Of a DNA stretch of 48,858 nucleotides, positions 25,438-33,940 are shown in pieces. The position numbers and the translations under genes were made by a program. Source of the DNA: Candidatus Rifleibacteriota bacterium (lineage in GTDB: Bacteria > Riflebacteria > Ozemobacteria > Ozemobacterales > Ozemobacteraceae). The stretch is taken from the NCBI GenBank assembly GCA_029564115.1, contig JAKQQP010000271.1, positions 1 to 48,858 on the forward strand, given 5' to 3'. A model generated the notes under the pieces. It made no database searches. It had not been told where the DNA came from and saw nothing but the letters and a program-made list of their open reading frames with translations. Each line of letters begins with the position of its first letter. Positions within the stretch are counted from its first letter, which is position 1.

Positions 25438-26355
25438 ATGACTGAAGAATGCGTTTCTGCCCAAATAAATTTTGCTGACTACCTTGAACAGAGTGCGGTC
25501 AGGGTCAATCAAGCTCTGAATGAATGGTTGCCCAGCAAAAACGCTCTGCACTCCGCCAGGCTGAACGAGGCGGTCAGATACAGTGCCCTCGCCGGAGGCA
25601 AGCGAATCAGACCGGTTTTATGTCTGATGGCTGCCCAGGGGGCGGGTTGTGATTCTGAAGCAGCCCTGCGTGCTGGTTGTGCTTTTGAATTGATTCACAC
25701 ATATTCGCTTATTCATGACGATCTTCCGGCTATGGACAACGATGATTTCAGGCGCGGCCGCCCGACTTGTCATAAAAAATTCGATGAAGCGACTGCAATT
25801 CTGGCCGGTGACAGCCTGTTGACCATGGCATTTGCCTGGCTTGCAGAACTTGTGAATTACGGTGTTTCAGCCGAAAAAACCGTAGAAATAATAGCTCTTG
25901 CAGCATCTGCGGCCGGTCATGACGGCATGGTCGGCGGTCAGATGCTCGATATCTCCTGGGAAAAACAGCGTGCAGATCTTGTAACTCTCGAGACCATTCA
26001 CCACAGAAAAACCGGCGCTTTAATAACTGCGCCAATAGTAGCCGGTGCAATTATCGCCGGCCTCGATATTTTCTCAAGAAAAAAACTTGAAGAATACGGA
26101 GCTCACATCGGGCTGCTCTTTCAGATCGTCGATGATATACTCGACGTCGAGGGCGATGCTGCGGTCATGGGTAAAACACTGGGAAAAGACGCCCTCCTGG
26201 AAAAATCCACCTACCCATCTCTGCTTGGTCTCGATAAGGCCCATGAATACGCTTTGCAGGTTCATCGTTCCGCTGTAGATAGTTTGAGCGGGCTGGAGCG
26301 TTCTCAGCCGCTGCTGGAAGCGATGGCTGATTTTATTTTGCATCGCAAAAGCTGA
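25438..26355 (+). CDS. ispA: Polyprenyl diphosphate synthase (farnesyl or geranylgeranyl type)
   Basis: A 305-residue trans-prenyltransferase. The first Asp-rich motif DDLPAMDNDDFRRGRPTCHK and the preceding HTYSLIH match the type II farnesyl synthase pattern, including the two-residue insert. GGQMLDI and the second motif DDILDVEGD follow. It condenses isopentenyl diphosphate with allylic diphosphates. Chain length (C15 or C20) cannot be fixed by eye, although the residues before the first motif favour short products. It is placed between xseB and ispD, so the MEP products can be used by a co-expressed enzyme. Confidence 0.92.
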   Translation: MTEECVSAQINFADYLEQSAVRVNQALNEWLPSKNALHSARLNEAVRYSALAGGKRIRPVLCLMAAQGAGCDSEAALRAGCAFELIHTYSLIHDDLPAMDNDDFRRGRPTCHKKFDEATAILAGDSLLTMAFAWLAELVNYGVSAEKTVEIIALAASAAGHDGMVGGQMLDISWEKQRADLVTLETIHHRKTGALITAPIVAGAIIAGLDIFSRKKLEEYGAHIGLLFQIVDDILDVEGDAAVMGKTLGKDALLEKSTYPSLLGLDKAHEYALQVHRSAVDSLSGLERSQPLLEAMADFILHRKS

Positions 26356-26371
26356 GTGAAAGGTAAGTCTC

Positions 26372-27073
26372 ATGCCTGAAAAAAAGACGGTGGCGGCAGT
26401 TGTAGTCGCCGGGGGAATCGGCAAAAGAATGAACGCGGATCTTCCGAAACAGTTCATGAAGCTGAAAGGCAAGCCCGTTGTGCAGTGGAGCCTCGAATGT
26501 TTTGCTGCAACTCCTGAAGTAACAGAGCTGGTTCTAGTTCTTCCCCAGGATTGGATTGAAGACGGAGCCGCTCTTTTACGTGATTTTAAGCCTGTTAAAA
26601 AATTTAAAATTGTGGCTGGCGGCTCTCTTCGCCAGGATTCGGTGCGGGCAGGCCTTGACGCCATAACCGCCGCCGAAGGATGGGTTGCTGTTCATGATGC
26701 TGCAAGACCGGGTATCAATCCTGCCCTTGTCAGCAATGCTCTCAACCTGGCTTTTTCGGCTGGAAACGCGGTTTGTGCCATGCCTTCACACGATACCCTG
26801 GTCAGGGTTGTAGATGGTGAGATCGTCGGTCAACTCGATCGTAATGAGGTATATCGTATTCAAACTCCGCAGATCTTCAAACTTTCAGTGCTCAGGCAGG
26901 CTATGGCCAATGCCGCAGAGCGTGGCCTTACCGGCACCGACGAAGCCTCGCTGGTCAGAGAGCTTGGTTGTCGCATCAATCTGGCTGAAGGCTCTGAAAT
27001 GAACGTTAAAATAACCACTCCCGATGACCTCGATATGCTGGAAGCCATACTTCAAACAGGCGGTAAACAATGA
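26372..27073 (+). CDS. ispD: 2-C-methyl-D-erythritol 4-phosphate cytidylyltransferase
   Basis: A 233-residue IspD, the third step of the MEP pathway, which joins CTP to methylerythritol 4-phosphate. The nucleotide loop VVVAGGIGKRMNADLPKQF, GGSLRQDSVRAGL, VHDAARPGI, PSHDTLVRV and TGTDEASLVR are present with the catalytic Arg and Lys residues. It overlaps ispE by four bases. ispD and ispF are separate genes here, not fused. Confidence 0.95.
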   Translation: MPEKKTVAAVVVAGGIGKRMNADLPKQFMKLKGKPVVQWSLECFAATPEVTELVLVLPQDWIEDGAALLRDFKPVKKFKIVAGGSLRQDSVRAGLDAITAAEGWVAVHDAARPGINPALVSNALNLAFSAGNAVCAMPSHDTLVRVVDGEIVGQLDRNEVYRIQTPQIFKLSVLRQAMANAAERGLTGTDEASLVRELGCRINLAEGSEMNVKITTPDDLDMLEAILQTGGKQ

Positions 27074-27948
27074 AAAAAACACTGATATTACAGGCTCCCG
27101 CCAAGATAAACCTCGGTCTGTGGGTTAAGCATCGGCGCCAGGATGGTTACCACGAACTGGCGAGTATAATGCAGACCATCACCCTCGCTGATATCATCAC
27201 GATAAACGAAAGCAGCGAACCTGGAATCCGCATCAGCTGTAATAAACCGGGGGTTCCGCTCGATTCATCGAATCTGGTTCATCGCGCTGCAGCTGTATTT
27301 CTTGATCAGATGTCTATTCCGCCGGCCCTGTCTTTCCACATCGAGAAAAAGATTCCTGTCGCTGCCGGTCTTGCCGGCGGGAGCACAGATGCTGCTGCCG
27401 TTCTGACCGGCCTGGCAAGATTGTTTGATAAACCTTTGTCTTCAGCAGAGCTCATGAATATGGGTGCTTTGATCGGTTCAGATGTGCCGTTCGTCATTCA
27501 TGGCGGTCTGGCTGTGGCCGAGGGGCGTGGCGAAAAGCTTGTCTTTCACGAGCCGCCCCGCCCGCCGCTGGTTGTCGTTATTGCCGTGCCTTCAGGAGTT
27601 GCGGTATCGACAAAATGGGCTTATGATAACTATCACCCCGGTAACAACGAGGCAAAAGAGCGCAGCTTTTCCATGATTCTGCAGGCCTATCGCTCAAGAG
27701 ATCTTGATACCATGCGCAAACTCGTTTTCAATGACCTTGAATCGGTTACTTTACACAGATACCCCGAAGTTCTGCGTATAAAAGAAAGGTTGTCAGCAAC
27801 TGAAGAAGGCGTTGTGTTGATGTCTGGAAGCGGGCCGTCAGTGTTTGGTCTTTTTGCCGACAAGCGCAGCGCCACGCGGGCCGTGAAAAATCTCGACGGT
27901 CTGCCCGTTGATGTCTTTGTTGAGCATACTGCCAAAAAACACTACTGA
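27070..27948 (+). CDS. ispE: 4-diphosphocytidyl-2-C-methyl-D-erythritol kinase
   Basis: A 292-residue GHMP kinase that phosphorylates CDP-methylerythritol. It has APAKINLGLWVKHRRQDGYHEL at the start, the phosphate loop PVAAGLAGGSTDAAAVL, IGSDVPFVIHGG and a GSGPSVFGLF C-terminal motif. Its ATG overlaps the ispD stop by four bases and dxr begins eight bases after it, so expression is coupled along the run. Confidence 0.95.
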   Translation: MKKTLILQAPAKINLGLWVKHRRQDGYHELASIMQTITLADIITINESSEPGIRISCNKPGVPLDSSNLVHRAAAVFLDQMSIPPALSFHIEKKIPVAAGLAGGSTDAAAVLTGLARLFDKPLSSAELMNMGALIGSDVPFVIHGGLAVAEGRGEKLVFHEPPRPPLVVVIAVPSGVAVSTKWAYDNYHPGNNEAKERSFSMILQAYRSRDLDTMRKLVFNDLESVTLHRYPEVLRIKERLSATEEGVVLMSGSGPSVFGLFADKRSATRAVKNLDGLPVDVFVEHTAKKHY

Positions 27949-27956
27949 GAAATATC

Positions 27957-29114
27957 ATGAAAAATATCGTTCTGCTTGGCTCCACCGGCTCTATAGGTCG
28001 CAGTACTCTTGAAGTAGTCAAAAATAACCCCGAAGAGCTGCGCGTTGTTTCGATGACGGCTTCTGATAACTGGCGACTGCTCGCCGAACAGGCCCTTGAA
28101 TTCAAGCCCGATTTCGTGGCTGTCGCCAAAAGTGAACATGAAAATAAATTACGTGAGGCTCTTGCCGGCACCGGTATCCGTGTCGGTGCAGGGGCTGATG
28201 CAATTATCGAGGCGGTACACGTTGCCGGCGCAGATACTACGGTGGCGGCCATTGTCGGAGCTGCCGGATTACAGCCGGTTATGGCTGCGATTGCCTGCAG
28301 GCACCAGATTTGTCTGGCAAACAAAGAAACACTGGTTGTTGCCGGCAGCCTGGTTATGGAGGCGGTTAAAAAAGCCGGAATCGATCTGATCCCGGTTGAT
28401 AGTGAACATTCGGCTATTTTTCAATGCCTGCAGGGGGCTGCTGCAACACCACCCCGCAAAATAATAATTACGGCTTCCGGAGGCCCTTTCCGCAGCCTTT
28501 CTGCCGCTGCTCTTGCCGAAGTTAGCGTTGAGCAGGCGCTGAAGCACCCGAACTGGAATATGGGCGGTAAGATAACCATAGACTCAGCCACTCTGATGAA
28601 CAAGGGACTCGAGGTAATTGAGGCTCACTGGCTGTTTTCTGTTGGTTATGAGCAGATCGACGTGGTAGTACACCCGCAGTCGATAATTCATAGCCTTGTC
28701 GAGTTCTCAGACGGCTCAGTTCTGGCACAGCTGGGCTGGCCCGACATGAAACTGCCTATTCAATACGCCCTCAGCTGGCCGAAAAGATGGCAGCCGCCGC
28801 TTCCCGCGCTTGATCTGGTAAAGGTTGCTGACATGACTTTTACGTCCCCGAGGTATGATGATTTTCCCTGTCTGAGTCTGGCATTCAAAGCTGGAAAAGA
28901 CGGCGGGATCATGCCCTGTGTCTTGAATGCAGCCAATGAAGTTGCAGTCAACGCTTTTATGCAGCGGCGGATTACCTTCGTGCAGATCCCAGAGGTAATC
29001 GAAAAAACCATGGCTAAGTACACTAATGAAAAGGTGCAAAGTGTTGAGAAACTTGTCGGGATTGATCGTGAAGCTCGTCTGCAGGCTGAAGGCATTGTAA
29101 AGGACTGCAAATGA
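27957..29114 (+). CDS. dxr: 1-deoxy-D-xylulose 5-phosphate reductoisomerase
   Basis: A 385-residue Dxr, the committed MEP enzyme, which uses NADPH and a divalent metal. Motifs seen: GSTGSIGRSTLEVV (NADPH), LANKETLVVAG, VDSEHSAIFQ (metal-binding Asp and Glu), ASGGPFR, HPNWNMGGKITIDSATLMNK and GLEVIEAHWLF. The length is normal. It overlaps ispF by four bases. Its place after ispE rather than with rseP or cdsA is less common but known in clustered MEP loci. Confidence 0.96.
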   Translation: MKNIVLLGSTGSIGRSTLEVVKNNPEELRVVSMTASDNWRLLAEQALEFKPDFVAVAKSEHENKLREALAGTGIRVGAGADAIIEAVHVAGADTTVAAIVGAAGLQPVMAAIACRHQICLANKETLVVAGSLVMEAVKKAGIDLIPVDSEHSAIFQCLQGAAATPPRKIIITASGGPFRSLSAAALAEVSVEQALKHPNWNMGGKITIDSATLMNKGLEVIEAHWLFSVGYEQIDVVVHPQSIIHSLVEFSDGSVLAQLGWPDMKLPIQYALSWPKRWQPPLPALDLVKVADMTFTSPRYDDFPCLSLAFKAGKDGGIMPCVLNAANEVAVNAFMQRRITFVQIPEVIEKTMAKYTNEKVQSVEKLVGIDREARLQAEGIVKDCK

Positions 29115-29596
29115 AAAATGAATTTCGCATCGGCCTCGGGCACGACATTCATGCCCTGGTTGAAGGTCGTGAACTATGGCTGGGAGGAGTTAAAATACCC
29201 TATCATCTTGGTCTCAAGGGCCATTCAGACGCTGATGCCCTGATTCATGCAATCATGGATGCCATGCTCGGCGCTCTGGCGCTGGGCGATATCGGCTGCC
29301 TTTTCCCTGATTCTGACTCGACTTATAAAGGGATCAGCTCGATGAAGCTTCTTGGCGAAGTCATGAAAAAAGTTGTCGCAAAGGGGTTCGCGGTCAACAA
29401 CATTGACTGTATGATACATTGCGAAAAGCCTAAAATAGCACCACATCGCGCTGCAATGGTCGAGACACTGTCTGCTGCCTTGCAGATAGATGCTGACCGC
29501 ATTTCGATAAAAGCAGGAACCAACGAAGGGTTTGACGCTGTGGGGCAGGGCAGGGCGATTTCATGTCAGGCTGTTGTTATGCTGATCAGAGGCTGA
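29111..29596 (+). CDS. ispF: 2-C-methyl-D-erythritol 2,4-cyclodiphosphate synthase
   Basis: A 161-residue IspF. The N-terminal metal site is GLGHDIHAL (Asp 12, His 14), followed by GHSDADALIHAIMDAMLGA, DIGCLFPDSD and KAGTNEGFDAVGQG. It makes the cyclodiphosphate intermediate; IspG and IspH, which finish the pathway, and Dxs, which starts it, are not in the window. It is the last gene of the plus-strand run and ends four bases from a convergent gene, with no terminator hairpin between them. Confidence 0.96.
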   Translation: MKNEFRIGLGHDIHALVEGRELWLGGVKIPYHLGLKGHSDADALIHAIMDAMLGALALGDIGCLFPDSDSTYKGISSMKLLGEVMKKVVAKGFAVNNIDCMIHCEKPKIAPHRAAMVETLSAALQIDADRISIKAGTNEGFDAVGQGRAISCQAVVMLIRG

Positions 29597-29600
29597 TGTA

Positions 29601-30611
29601 TCATTGTGGGGGCGGCGCTCCCGGGGGTCTCGGCGGTTCGATGCCCGACGGGGTGTGACCGGGTATCCAGACGTAGTTCTTGTGAGAATAGCCGGTTTTA
29701 CCGTTATAATTGAGTTCGAAAAAGTCGCCGCGCATGCCTGTTACATTCAAGCCTGTCGTTAACGGCGGAATCTTGCCTATGACATTGCCCCAGGGTTCGT
29801 CACGCAGCATGACGCTCCAGTAGTCTTCGACTATTTTGCCGGTTGTCGGGTAGTCGGTCGTATCGATAGTCTTGTCGAGATTGTCGTCGAGGTCACCCAG
29901 CACGTCTTTGGGCTTCTTTTTATTGGTTGTGGAGGTTTTAATCGGCAGACTGACGGTTTGGGGCCGGGCTTTTGTGCCTTCCATCAGGTCGGTGACTGAT
30001 TTACCTGGCGGTATGGCCCCGAGTTCTCGAAGTACGTCTTCAGGTGTCGTTTTTTTGCTGATTATTTTTACTATATCGTCAACTTTTGCCTGGTTATCTG
30101 CGGCCTTCTTCAGGGTTTCGTCAACCAGCTTGTCTATTTCGTTTTTTTTGGCCTGCTCAAAGAGTTCTGGTGAAAATTCTCCGAAAAAGACCGGGAATAC
30201 GACTCTGGAAAAATCCAGCATGTTGGGGACGTAGCGCTGTCGCCAGTAAAAAAGGTTGCGCTTGTCACCGATAGTGGTGCGGATTTTGACATTGAAAGTG
30301 TATTCATCGGGGTTGTGGTCTTCTATGGCCACGTCATAGGATGTCTCGAAAAGCTTCTGGCCGGTTCTGATGACGGGCTTGGCTTTGAAAAAACGGTTAG
30401 CCCATTGTTTTTCGCGAATCTCACCTATTATATCGACATTGACAGAATAAGCGACATTGAGAGCCTGCTGATAGCTGTTAAGATGCTGCAGCTGACTTTG
30501 GTGCGATGACTGCAGCTGAACGAGGGAGATTATGAAAAACGAGATGGACAGCGTCGCCAGAAGAATCAATGGGAACACGTAGCCGTCCTTTTTTGTGGTT
30601 GCCTTGATCAT
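29601..30611 (-). CDS. Single-span membrane protein with C-terminal bacterial SH3-like domain
   Basis: A 336-residue protein. An N-terminal basic stretch and one hydrophobic helix (GYVFPLILLATLSISFFIIS) resemble a PilX-type pseudopilin start but lack a clear cleavage site. A charged middle has a long helical part (about 150-200). Near the end (WSVMLRDEPWGNVIGKIPP, then GDFFELNYNGKTGYSHKNYV) is a bacterial SH3-type fold of the kind that binds peptidoglycan peptides, followed by a Pro-rich tail. ATG 30611 is chosen for GAGGAG 7 bases upstream and because it overlaps the TGA of the preceding gene by four bases. Confidence 0.7.
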   Translation of the reverse strand: MIKATTKKDGYVFPLILLATLSISFFIISLVQLQSSHQSQLQHLNSYQQALNVAYSVNVDIIGEIREKQWANRFFKAKPVIRTGQKLFETSYDVAIEDHNPDEYTFNVKIRTTIGDKRNLFYWRQRYVPNMLDFSRVVFPVFFGEFSPELFEQAKKNEIDKLVDETLKKAADNQAKVDDIVKIISKKTTPEDVLRELGAIPPGKSVTDLMEGTKARPQTVSLPIKTSTTNKKKPKDVLGDLDDNLDKTIDTTDYPTTGKIVEDYWSVMLRDEPWGNVIGKIPPLTTGLNVTGMRGDFFELNYNGKTGYSHKNYVWIPGHTPSGIEPPRPPGAPPPQ

Positions 30612-32419
30612 TGTTGTTCTCCTCTCGGGTCTGGGGGGAGAGTCCAGCCAAGGTAAGCGCCACCGGACCATTTTAGAAGCTGAGACAAAGGCATTTCGTG
30701 TATGCCATCGAGGTTGGGGCCACCGGTGGTTATTATAATCGGCTCATTTTTTTTGTTGTATTTGCCAGTGGCGAGAAATATGTGCCCATGAGGGTTGCCT
30801 GGCACCGGGCCGGTGTACATGATCGCGCCGGCCGGCGGTTTTTTGTTGGTGTTTATTTTGCCACTTTTTTTGAAGTTTTCGTAAGATGTTATGGCAGACA
30901 TTTCCATGAGTTCGTTCACTTTTCTGCCGTAGGCCGTCGAGACGAAAGCGAGGCACCAGTTGTTCCAGGCGGTGACGTCGTCTTTTGTTTTCATGCCGTT
31001 GTTGGTATTGAGCCCTTCACCGGTACCGTTCAGCTGGTCTTTTGCCCAGGCAAGGGCGCCGCTGCGGGTTCCGTCGCCCATGGGCTGGCCGGTTACGTCG
31101 CTTTTAGGGTCAAGTGTGCCCGGATCAATTTCGGGGAGCTTTTCTTTGAGTGATGAAATGGTCGAAAATATTTTGTGTACGAGTTCGCAGGCGTAATATC
31201 TCTTGGTCAACAGGCTATTCTGGGCAAACTTCTTTTCTTGGGCTGCAAGGCGGGCTATCGTCTGATCTCTGCCTGTAAAGTATTTTTCGAGGTCAGCCAG
31301 AAAATCGTAGTATTCGCCTTTGATAATCGCGTCGGCGCTTTCAGTCTGAAAAGCATCGGCAGCGAATTCACGTGCGGCAAACAGCAGGCGGTACATGTCG
31401 AGGCATCTTTGAATCAGCGCTCTTTGCTGTCTGATATCTAGAGAAGAATTTAGAGTGGTGCGGTAACGATTGACCGCTTCATGTACCGAAATAAAGAAAA
31501 CTGTTCGCAGGTTCTCAAGACTTTCGGTTGAATTGTAAATGAATTTTTCGAGGCGCGAACGATTGCGAAGGCTAAGGGTGTTTGTGGTTTCAAAATCTTT
31601 GTGAATCGTCTCTAGATGTGGCTGGAGGTAGACCATTACATCGAGAATATCGCGTGCAGCGTTGTAATAATTCTCTGTTCCTTCGCTGTATCTGGCAGAG
31701 AGAGGTGAGTTGGCCTCTTCAGAAATGGTTTGCGCCTTTTCAAGAGAGGTTTTGAATTGAGGGGCAGCAAGCATGCCAACACAGGTGAAGAAAATTCTGC
31801 CGGTTGCCAGAGTTACTTCGAGAGCTGCAGGAGAGCTGACCAGGCTGCTGAGACTTTTGTCTTTTTCTTCGAAGATTCTTTCGACTATCTTTTTTTCGAG
31901 TTTGCTCTCAGGGAAAGCATAGGTGGTATTAACCTCTTTTTTGGCTACAAACCCGGGGAAACGGCAAAAATAGTTGAAGGTGCCCGCCCCGGTGCCTGTT
32001 TTCCATTTGAAGGCGGTTTCGAGGGTGAAGTGGCGTGGAGAAGAACTCTCGGTAGTTATATTCAGAGTAAAATCTTTTTGAAACATGTTGTAAAGAAACG
32101 GCGTCGTTTCTTTGGTTATTTCGGGTTGCTTGAAAAATGAGGTTTGCCCGTCGGTAATCAGCGTCGAGTATTTGAAGGGCTTGCCGTTTTCGTCGGCGAG
32201 CCCGAGGGCTTCGATTCCGTAGGGGTTTATTTCGGTTTCTTGAAAGCAGGTCTCTACGACCTTGGCAGCCATGATCGAGGCGATAAAATGCTCTGAGTAA
32301 AATTCGTTTTTTTGCCGGGAAGACTGCATCGACTGCAGATAAATGGCGGCCACTCCGCCGATCAGCAGCATGCCTATCGACAATTCAAGCAGAGTAAGAC
32401 CTTTTTTATTCTTTTTCAT
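30608..32419 (-). CDS. Pseudopilin fused to a C-terminal NlpC/CHAP-like cysteine peptidase domain
   Basis: A 603-residue protein. It begins MKKNKKG and then LTLLELSIGMLLIGGVAAI, a textbook prepilin leader with Glu at +5. After a long mostly helical middle, the last ~140 residues carry WNNWCLAFVSTAYGRK (Cys 489), PPAGAIMYTGP and HGHIFLATG (His 546), and end AYLGWTLPPDP. This is the Cys-His arrangement of NlpC/P60-CHAP endopeptidases and amidases that cut peptidoglycan peptides. Such a fusion would place a wall hydrolase on a pseudopilus or inner-membrane pilin. The gene overlaps both neighbours by four bases. Confidence 0.75.
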   Translation of the reverse strand: MKKNKKGLTLLELSIGMLLIGGVAAIYLQSMQSSRQKNEFYSEHFIASIMAAKVVETCFQETEINPYGIEALGLADENGKPFKYSTLITDGQTSFFKQPEITKETTPFLYNMFQKDFTLNITTESSSPRHFTLETAFKWKTGTGAGTFNYFCRFPGFVAKKEVNTTYAFPESKLEKKIVERIFEEKDKSLSSLVSSPAALEVTLATGRIFFTCVGMLAAPQFKTSLEKAQTISEEANSPLSARYSEGTENYYNAARDILDVMVYLQPHLETIHKDFETTNTLSLRNRSRLEKFIYNSTESLENLRTVFFISVHEAVNRYRTTLNSSLDIRQQRALIQRCLDMYRLLFAAREFAADAFQTESADAIIKGEYYDFLADLEKYFTGRDQTIARLAAQEKKFAQNSLLTKRYYACELVHKIFSTISSLKEKLPEIDPGTLDPKSDVTGQPMGDGTRSGALAWAKDQLNGTGEGLNTNNGMKTKDDVTAWNNWCLAFVSTAYGRKVNELMEMSAITSYENFKKSGKINTNKKPPAGAIMYTGPVPGNPHGHIFLATGKYNKKNEPIIITTGGPNLDGIHEMPLSQLLKWSGGAYLGWTLPPDPRGEQQ

Positions 32420-32991
32420 AAGATGTCACCCGTGTTCATAAGTGGGCCCTCAGAAACGGTCTGAAAAATTTTGCCACCTTTGATGAAAGTGAAGGTGATC
32501 GTCACGGAGCTGGCATTGGAAAGCTGAAATTCAATGTTTTTGACAAAAGAGCACAGCAGTCGCATTTTTTGTGGGTCGTAGACTGGAGCTCCGGCAGAGA
32601 ATTTGGCCGTTTCGGTGCTGTAGCAGAAAAGATCATAAACATCTTCACCCTCTTCTTTGCTGTGCAGCTCGTTTTTCAGCGGGTAAATACTGACAACGTT
32701 GTTCTCGTAATCTGAAAAGCAGAGAATTCGGGATTTTTCCTGGAGGGTGGGCACAATAAAGCCGCGCCCATTTCTGATTTCGCGCAGAGTTTTGTTGACA
32801 CCGGTTACCACAGCTGTCTGCATCTGCAGGCCATCGAGCAGAATCGTTTGCGAGCGGTTAGCCTGAAAATAAAATCTGAACACCATAAATGAAAAAAGCG
32901 AAGCTATAGCCACCACCACAAGCATTTCAGGGAGGGTGAAGGCCGCTCTCTCGGCAGAAAACCCGACAGTTCTTTGCATTTTTTTGTACAT
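32416..32991 (-). CDS. Prepilin-type pseudopilin
   Basis: A 191-residue protein with an N-terminal methylation motif variant, AERAAFTLPEMLVVVAIASL: Ala instead of Gly at the cleavage position, Phe at +1 and Glu at +5. Prepilin peptidases accept Ala less readily, so processing may be slow. The rest is a PulJ/PilW-sized globular domain. It is the first gene of a three-gene minus-strand unit and its stop overlaps the pseudopilin-peptidase gene by four bases. A TATAAT box lies 12 bases before its ATG with no good -35. Confidence 0.75.
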   Translation of the reverse strand: MYKKMQRTVGFSAERAAFTLPEMLVVVAIASLFSFMVFRFYFQANRSQTILLDGLQMQTAVVTGVNKTLREIRNGRGFIVPTLQEKSRILCFSDYENNVVSIYPLKNELHSKEEGEDVYDLFCYSTETAKFSAGAPVYDPQKMRLLCSFVKNIEFQLSNASSVTITFTFIKGGKIFQTVSEGPLMNTGDIL

Positions 32992-33121
32992 CTCTATTTT
33001 TGATTATACACCAGCTTACCGACAGTCCGCCAGTAAACGCAAGTCTAAAACTGAAAGCAAGGTTTGTTATTTTATTGTGGTCGGCAGGATCCTTTTCACA
33101 TGCGACATATCTCGATACTCA

Positions 33122-33177
33122 TTGAATGTTTTTGACCAGCCACGAGCAAGAACCGTCAAACCAGCGAAAACATTCAA
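33122..33177. repeat. Inverted repeat / possible RNA hairpin
   Basis: TTGAATGTTTT and AAAACATTCAA pair perfectly over 11 bases. Inside, TTGAC at 33132-33136 can pair with GTCAA at 33155-33159, leaving an 18-base loop and a one-sided bulge. There is no T run on either side, so it is not a standard terminator. It may be a leader fold of the minus-strand unit or a protein site. Confidence 0.4.
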
Positions 33178-33332
33178 AATAAGTTATCTTACAGTTTTGT
33201 AATTAGTATACCTTCTGGGCTTTTGTAAAGTTTTTGTAATTTAATGAGCAACCTGCAAAATTTGCTTTCAGAGAGATTCGCCTTCGCGGTGACAAAAAAA
33301 TATTTCGAATAAATAAAAAAAACGCAGAGCTG

Positions 33333-33362
33333 TTGTGATTTTTTTTTACTATGTGATAAAAT
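33333..33362 (+). promoter_or_regulatory. Candidate promoter abutting the 33369 start codon
   Basis: TTGTGA (33333-33338) and TAAAAT (33357-33362) with an 18-base spacer; GATAAA at 33355 is an alternative -10. The start of transcription would fall at about the ATG (33369), and there is no ribosome site, so the message may be leaderless. Confidence 0.35.
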
Positions 33363-33368
33363 CAGCTC

Positions 33369-33908
33369 ATGCCTGTTAAAACTGATAAAAGAACTGCGAA
33401 TCTTTTTATTGCCGGCGGTTACTGCCTGGTGGCTCTCATTATTCTGGTCAATTATCTCGGCCAGACCGACACCAGGGAACGCGCCCGCTCTGCTTCCACT
33501 GCCTCAGGGTATGTTGAACCGATGCAGGCTCCCAAGAGTTCAGATTCAGTTCAGAGGCAACTCGAAGAAGAGAAACGCATCAACCAGGAAATGCGTGACG
33601 TTATTCGAAGATTGCAGCAGGCAATGACTTCGCAGATTGCTTCAGTTTCCTCTAAGCTCGAAGCTGCTGAACCCGATGACTTGACCATTCCTGCCCTGCG
33701 TGACGACCTCATCGAAAGTGCAGCCACTCAGCAAAAAAATCCCTTCATACCCGGCAAGAATCCATTTGCGCCAATTCTAGAGCGCAGTTCGGTTAATTCG
33801 GTCGATATGGTCACAGATTCACAGTTTTCTATTTTGCAGTGTGACCCGAGGTTGCCCTTCGTTTTTTCCGGGGCAAATTCGCGCAGCGGCTATTATTCCA
33901 ATTTCTAA
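33369..33908 (+). CDS. Membrane-anchored coiled-coil protein of unknown function
   Basis: A 179-residue protein with one N-terminal membrane span (about 11-30, ANLFIAGGYCLVALIILVNYLG), a coiled coil (about 60-95, QRQLEEEKRINQEMRDVIRRL) and a proline-rich tail with NPFIPGKNPFAPI. No family was recognised. The topology (short cytoplasmic basic end, periplasmic coiled coil) and the LysM gene 123 bases downstream suggest an envelope role. No ribosome site precedes the ATG. Confidence 0.6.
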   Translation: MPVKTDKRTANLFIAGGYCLVALIILVNYLGQTDTRERARSASTASGYVEPMQAPKSSDSVQRQLEEEKRINQEMRDVIRRLQQAMTSQIASVSSKLEAAEPDDLTIPALRDDLIESAATQQKNPFIPGKNPFAPILERSSVNSVDMVTDSQFSILQCDPRLPFVFSGANSRSGYYSNF

Positions 33909-33940
33909 GCCTCTTTTGCCTCTCCCTCCAAAAAAACTTT

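Larger units (their letters stand above)
32992..33368. other. Divergent intergenic region, 377 bases, with an inverted repeat
   Basis: Separates the minus-strand pseudopilin unit from the plus-strand envelope genes. It has a minus-strand TATAAT at 33003-33008, an 11-bp inverted repeat (33122-33132 with 33167-33177) with a nested 5-bp pair (TTGAC/GTCAA), three TTTTGTAA copies (33195, 33221, 33232) and a plus-strand promoter candidate at 33333-33362. A short frame at 32936-33202 has no ribosome site or recognisable features. Confidence 0.6.

Noticed and set aside
32936..33202. An 88-codon plus-strand frame
   Set aside because: Starts inside the pseudopilin gene on the other strand, lacks a ribosome site and has no family feature.
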